Positions 60,816 to 64,000 of a stretch of 64,000 bases of DNA are shown piece by piece. Within the stretch, counting starts at the first letter, position 1. The number at the start of each line of letters is the position of its first letter. The position numbers and the translations under genes are program-made. The stretch is from Rhododendron vialii (taxonomy: Eukaryota; Streptophyta; Magnoliopsida; Ericales; Ericaceae): positions 20,993,852-21,057,851 of the forward strand of contig NC_080562.1 of assembly GCF_030253575.1 (NCBI RefSeq). The letters are read 5' to 3'. The notes beneath the pieces are model-generated. The model saw only the letters and a list, made by a program, of their open reading frames with translations, made no database searches and was not told where the DNA came from.

Positions 60816-61625
60816 TTTATTGTACTCTGCCTTTTATTTTTGTATTTATGTTTTTCCGATTAAATGAATAATATGTAAGGTTCTGTAGTGCTTTTTTGGA
60901 TATGGGTGGCATCAAGTTCAAGATTATCCACAAATAAGAGATACTGTTGAGCATGAGGGTATAGCTTTCCCGAATAGAAGCAGACAAAAGTATGATGTTA
61001 TATAGTGCTTGACTTGACATGGGTGGCATCAAGTTCAAGAGTCACAGCAACTAAAAGAGATTGTTCTAGGGTGGACCCACCTTAATCGCACGAATTAGGG
61101 GTAGAGGCGGGAGCAGGTCGGGGAAGGGAAGACGAGGATCATAGAAGCTCCTCATTTAAGAGCATCGGTGGGAGCGTTTTCGGCTAAATTAGTAATATAT
61201 AAGTTATGTAATTTAGTCTCAAATAGGGGCAGATTTGTGTATGGGATGGGGTGGCCATGACCCCCCCAACTTTGCATTTTTTTTTTTTTTATAGTTTTGC
61301 ATGTGAATTTTTTTTTCCGACAAAACAAATCCTATTCTACTACTACTAATCTAGGGGAAAGGAGATGGCACTCGGGGGGGTTTGAAACATCACCTGGAGC
61401 AAGGAATATAGGATGCCCACCACTTGATTGTCACTCCACATGCAAAGTGAAATTTTACTCTCTATTATAAAAAAAAATGGAATAGCACTCTCATAGTCAC
61501 TTTAAAATTATTCTTCTTAAAACAAAAAAATAAAAATAAAATCATATTTTGTGATTTTTATAGTCTGGACTTTTTTTTTAGTATACTTAATTAAATTCTC
61601 AGGTTTTCTTTTAATATACTTGCCT

Positions 61626-62004
61626 CGTTCTTTTGAACTTAACTTAAATCTGAAAATTTTGTCCTTATTTGAATTTTTTCCGCATTTGTTAGTTTTGTGC
61701 CATACTTTTGTGGGTTATTGATTCGTCTCGACGAGAGGAATCGGCAAAGTAAAAATTTGGCACTTTTACCCAAGTATTTTGAGAAATAACTACTTTTTTT
61801 AGGAAAAAAATGACATTTTTGCGGTAAAAAGTGGTTATTTGTCAAAAAACTTGGGTAAAAGTAAAAAAAAAAAAAAATTACTTTTCCGATTCCTCTCGTC
61901 AAGACGAATCAACAACCCACAAAAGTTCGGCACAAAACTAACAAATGCGAAAAAAATTCAAATAAGGACAAAACTCCCAAATTTAAGTTAAGTTCAAGAG
62001 AATG
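61626..62004. mobile_element. Foldback MITE, complete copy B (379 bp)
   Basis: Left arm starting CGTTCTTTTGAACTTAACTT, with GTCCTTATTTGAATTTTTTC, TTGTTAGTTTTGTGCCA and TCGTCTCGACGAGAGGAATC, is matched in inverse by the right arm ending AAGTTCAAGAGAATG. Arms are about 170 bp and the inner part forms a further hairpin. No coding capacity; the target duplication is unclear. The right two thirds match 1-246. Confidence 0.8.
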
Positions 62005-63034
62005 CAGTATTCAGAAGTTTATTTTTGTCGCATTTTTTCTCCTCTTAGTTCGGCCCCTCCTAGGTACGGATCCTGGCTCCTCCACTGGTCTTACATAGAG
62101 CCCAAGCTCGGCAAGATCCACCCAATCGATCCATTATGAAGCTCGTTTAGGCGATCCCTACCACTAAGAATTGGAGTCAAATTGCAAGTTTTTGTTCTCT
62201 ATATGTAATTCAATCTTTTGTTTATGCTAAGTACTCAAGTAAATTTGACTAAACATAATTATAGTATTTTGTCGATATGAGGTAAATAATTTTCCAGTAT
62301 CTTATCATTTCTTCATATTTTCTCTTGCTTGGTAGCTCCTCTGATTTCTTAGGGTTTCTTATGCTTGAGGATTTCTATCTTGATTGGGAAAGCGTTCCTT
62401 TCTTGATGGGAGCGAGGTTCCTTTCTGACTCGGGAGCACTGTAGCAAGTTATGGAGTGGATTCGCCTACCCCACAGAAGGATCTTGCAACTAAGGGACCC
62501 ATCCTCAGACATGAGTGCTATGGATAACCTAGGTTTTACTAGGTGGATGGTAGGTTGGTTGCGGCTAGGGACCATGAATCAAAGGTTGAAGGGATATCAA
62601 TAAGGGTGAAGACCACTGAAGCTATTGCTTGTGGTTGAAAGAAGGGGTGATTGTAGGTATTAATTCAGCACATAAGATAAGTAGAACTTAAATTTTCCGC
62701 AGTCAATCTTGAAGACAAACATGAAAGAAGTTATCGTAGCCTTACCATGACAGAAGGTAAAAAGCTGCCCAAATATTTTTTGCTCAAAATGTTTACTTAT
62801 GTTGGTAAAAAGACTTACTGAAGCTAATAGAAACTACCCCAATAAGAGACTCAAATTCAAGGGATTTTCTTGGACATATAAATAATACAGATTTTCTTGG
62901 ACTTAATGCACAAATTTCCTAAATATTACAAAAGAAACAATTTCATTCTCTAGGTTGCGTTCTTGTCAACTTATAAGTCTGAAACTTATTTCGGTATTTT
63001 TACTTTTCGTAACTTTTTGTTTAGCTTTTCGTCA

Positions 63035-63265
63035 TAAATTTTGGGATTAATCGTTCGTCTCATCGAGACGAATCGAAAAAGTATAAAAATATGGACCGAT
63101 GTTGAAAAAATTCAAATAAGACTGGCACTTTAGATAAATAAGACAGCTGTTTGATACTTTTTCAGTCTTTAGTGAACTTTTTTTTTTTTGCTTTCGGTCA
63201 TAATTTTATACTTTTTAGACTCCTCTCGTCGAGACAAATGATTAATCCAAAATATATCACGCGAA
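63035..63265. repeat. Related foldback repeat (copy C)
   Basis: GGATTAATCGTTCGTCTCAT then CGAGACGAATCGAAAAAGTA pairs in inverse with TACTTTTTAGACTCCTCTCG, TCGAGACAAATGATTAATCC. It shares the TCGTCTCGACGA-type core with copies A and B but is otherwise diverged. Confidence 0.6.
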
Positions 63266-63414
63266 TCTAATAAAAATTCAGAAAAGATGAACAAAACTAT
63301 GGGCTACCTGTCCGACGGAGGGCGCCGTCTGATTTTCTTTTTCCGAAAATACTAGCAAACGGCGTGTTCAATTTAGAGTCTTCACGTGAGTTTTAGTGGT
63401 TTGCCACCCAAGAA

Positions 63415-63615
63415 ACCAAACTTAAATGACATCCGTTGCTTTTATTTGGAAAAAGGCTTTATTTCTTTTACCGGTCCGTCATAACCAGAGAGAACATTGG
63501 TTCGGGAGCCAGGTTATGAGCGGGGACGGGTTTACGGCACGCCTCTCGCCCGATGCGAAGGTCGGTCTATACTTAGTGCTTGTGGGATTTCAAAATCATT
63601 TTGTCTCTTAACTTT
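63415..63615. repeat. Inverted partner of the fragment at 60559-60815
   Basis: It contains the inverses of GACCGATCCTTGCATCGGGC (here CGCCCGATGCGAAGGTCGGTC-like) and of GGCTCCC...GGTTAC. The pair could be two independent insertions or one inverted rearrangement. Confidence 0.5.
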
Positions 63616-63766
63616 TAAAACAAGTAGGGAGGGGAAACAATAATAGGGGATTAAAACTGTAAACACGTTACGGGTGAGTGTATGCCTGTGAGGAGTGTAC
63701 AATTATGATAATAAACATGAGATGACAGACAAAACAAAACAGAATACTGCTACTGCTAACATTGTT

Positions 63767-64000
63767 GAGCGCTCAACTATGGACCTGAGCGCTCAAGAAT
63801 TGGTCTTGAGCGCCCAGGTCCTGCTTCCTTGCAGGCTTTGAGACAACTAATCTGAACTCTGAAAGGACTAGTGCACACCCAAAAACAATAACAAGCTTGA
63901 AACAAGTATTTACAGTAAACAAAACAGAAGATGGTATTAAAACTATTTTGAGCACTTACACCTCTCCTGAGTGCTAAAGAACTTGTCTTGAGTGCTCAAA
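63767..64000. repeat. GAGCGCTCAA-type short repeats
   Basis: GAGCGCTCAA at 63768 and 63787, GAGCGCCCAG at 63810, then GAGCACTTAC, GAGTGCTAAAG and GAGTGCTCAAA near the end. It probably continues past the window. Confidence 0.6.

Overview
The window is nuclear DNA from a flowering plant, almost certainly a eudicot. It has intron-bearing genes with GT-AG junctions, AT-rich spacers, many (GA)n/(GT)n microsatellites, and a dense nest of plant transposons. I cannot name the species. No tRNA, rRNA or CRISPR was recognised by eye.

Five host genes can be supported. (1) 840-4337 (+): a small group IIc WRKY factor of the WRKY50/51 type, three exons, with the variant core WRKYGRK. (2) 22294-5817 (-): a small conserved plant membrane protein in two exons, whose 15.9-kb intron holds a whole retrotransposon plus older elements. 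(3) 38992-39837 (+): a single-exon secreted precursor with eight spaced CLE-like peptide motifs (RLVPSGPN...), the most unusual gene here. (4) 44520-40905 (-): a four-MA3-domain translation regulatory factor (MRF/PDCD4-like), three coding exons and a likely 5'UTR exon. (5) 57398-59411 (+): the first five coding exons of a TruA/Pus3-type tRNA pseudouridine synthase; the catalytic part lies beyond the window.

Transposon layout, left to right. 1-246: arm of a foldback MITE that recurs at 61626-62004. 6280-7723: hAT-like element with another repeat inside. 9983-21364: 11.4-kb Ty3/Tat-type LTR retrotransposon with TSD GTTTA, decayed gag-pol, a second RNase H, a 52-bp satellite and an antisense multi-exon unit. 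24608-26756: solo LTR with TSD AGGCC. 27195-32465: Helitron containing a Tourist-like MITE. 32739-35467: MULE-like element rich in a 16-bp palindrome. 36620-37380: foldback MITE with TSD TTA. 46769-55120: hAT-like element (TSD CCCTATGT) into which two head-to-tail Helitrons (47604-50668 and 50669-54934) inserted.

The genes do not form a pathway; they are independent loci separated by transposons. The most interesting signals are the multi-CLE-like precursor with a ninth motif just out of frame, the antisense gene-like unit in the Tat element, the palindrome array, and the precisely resolved nested insertions.
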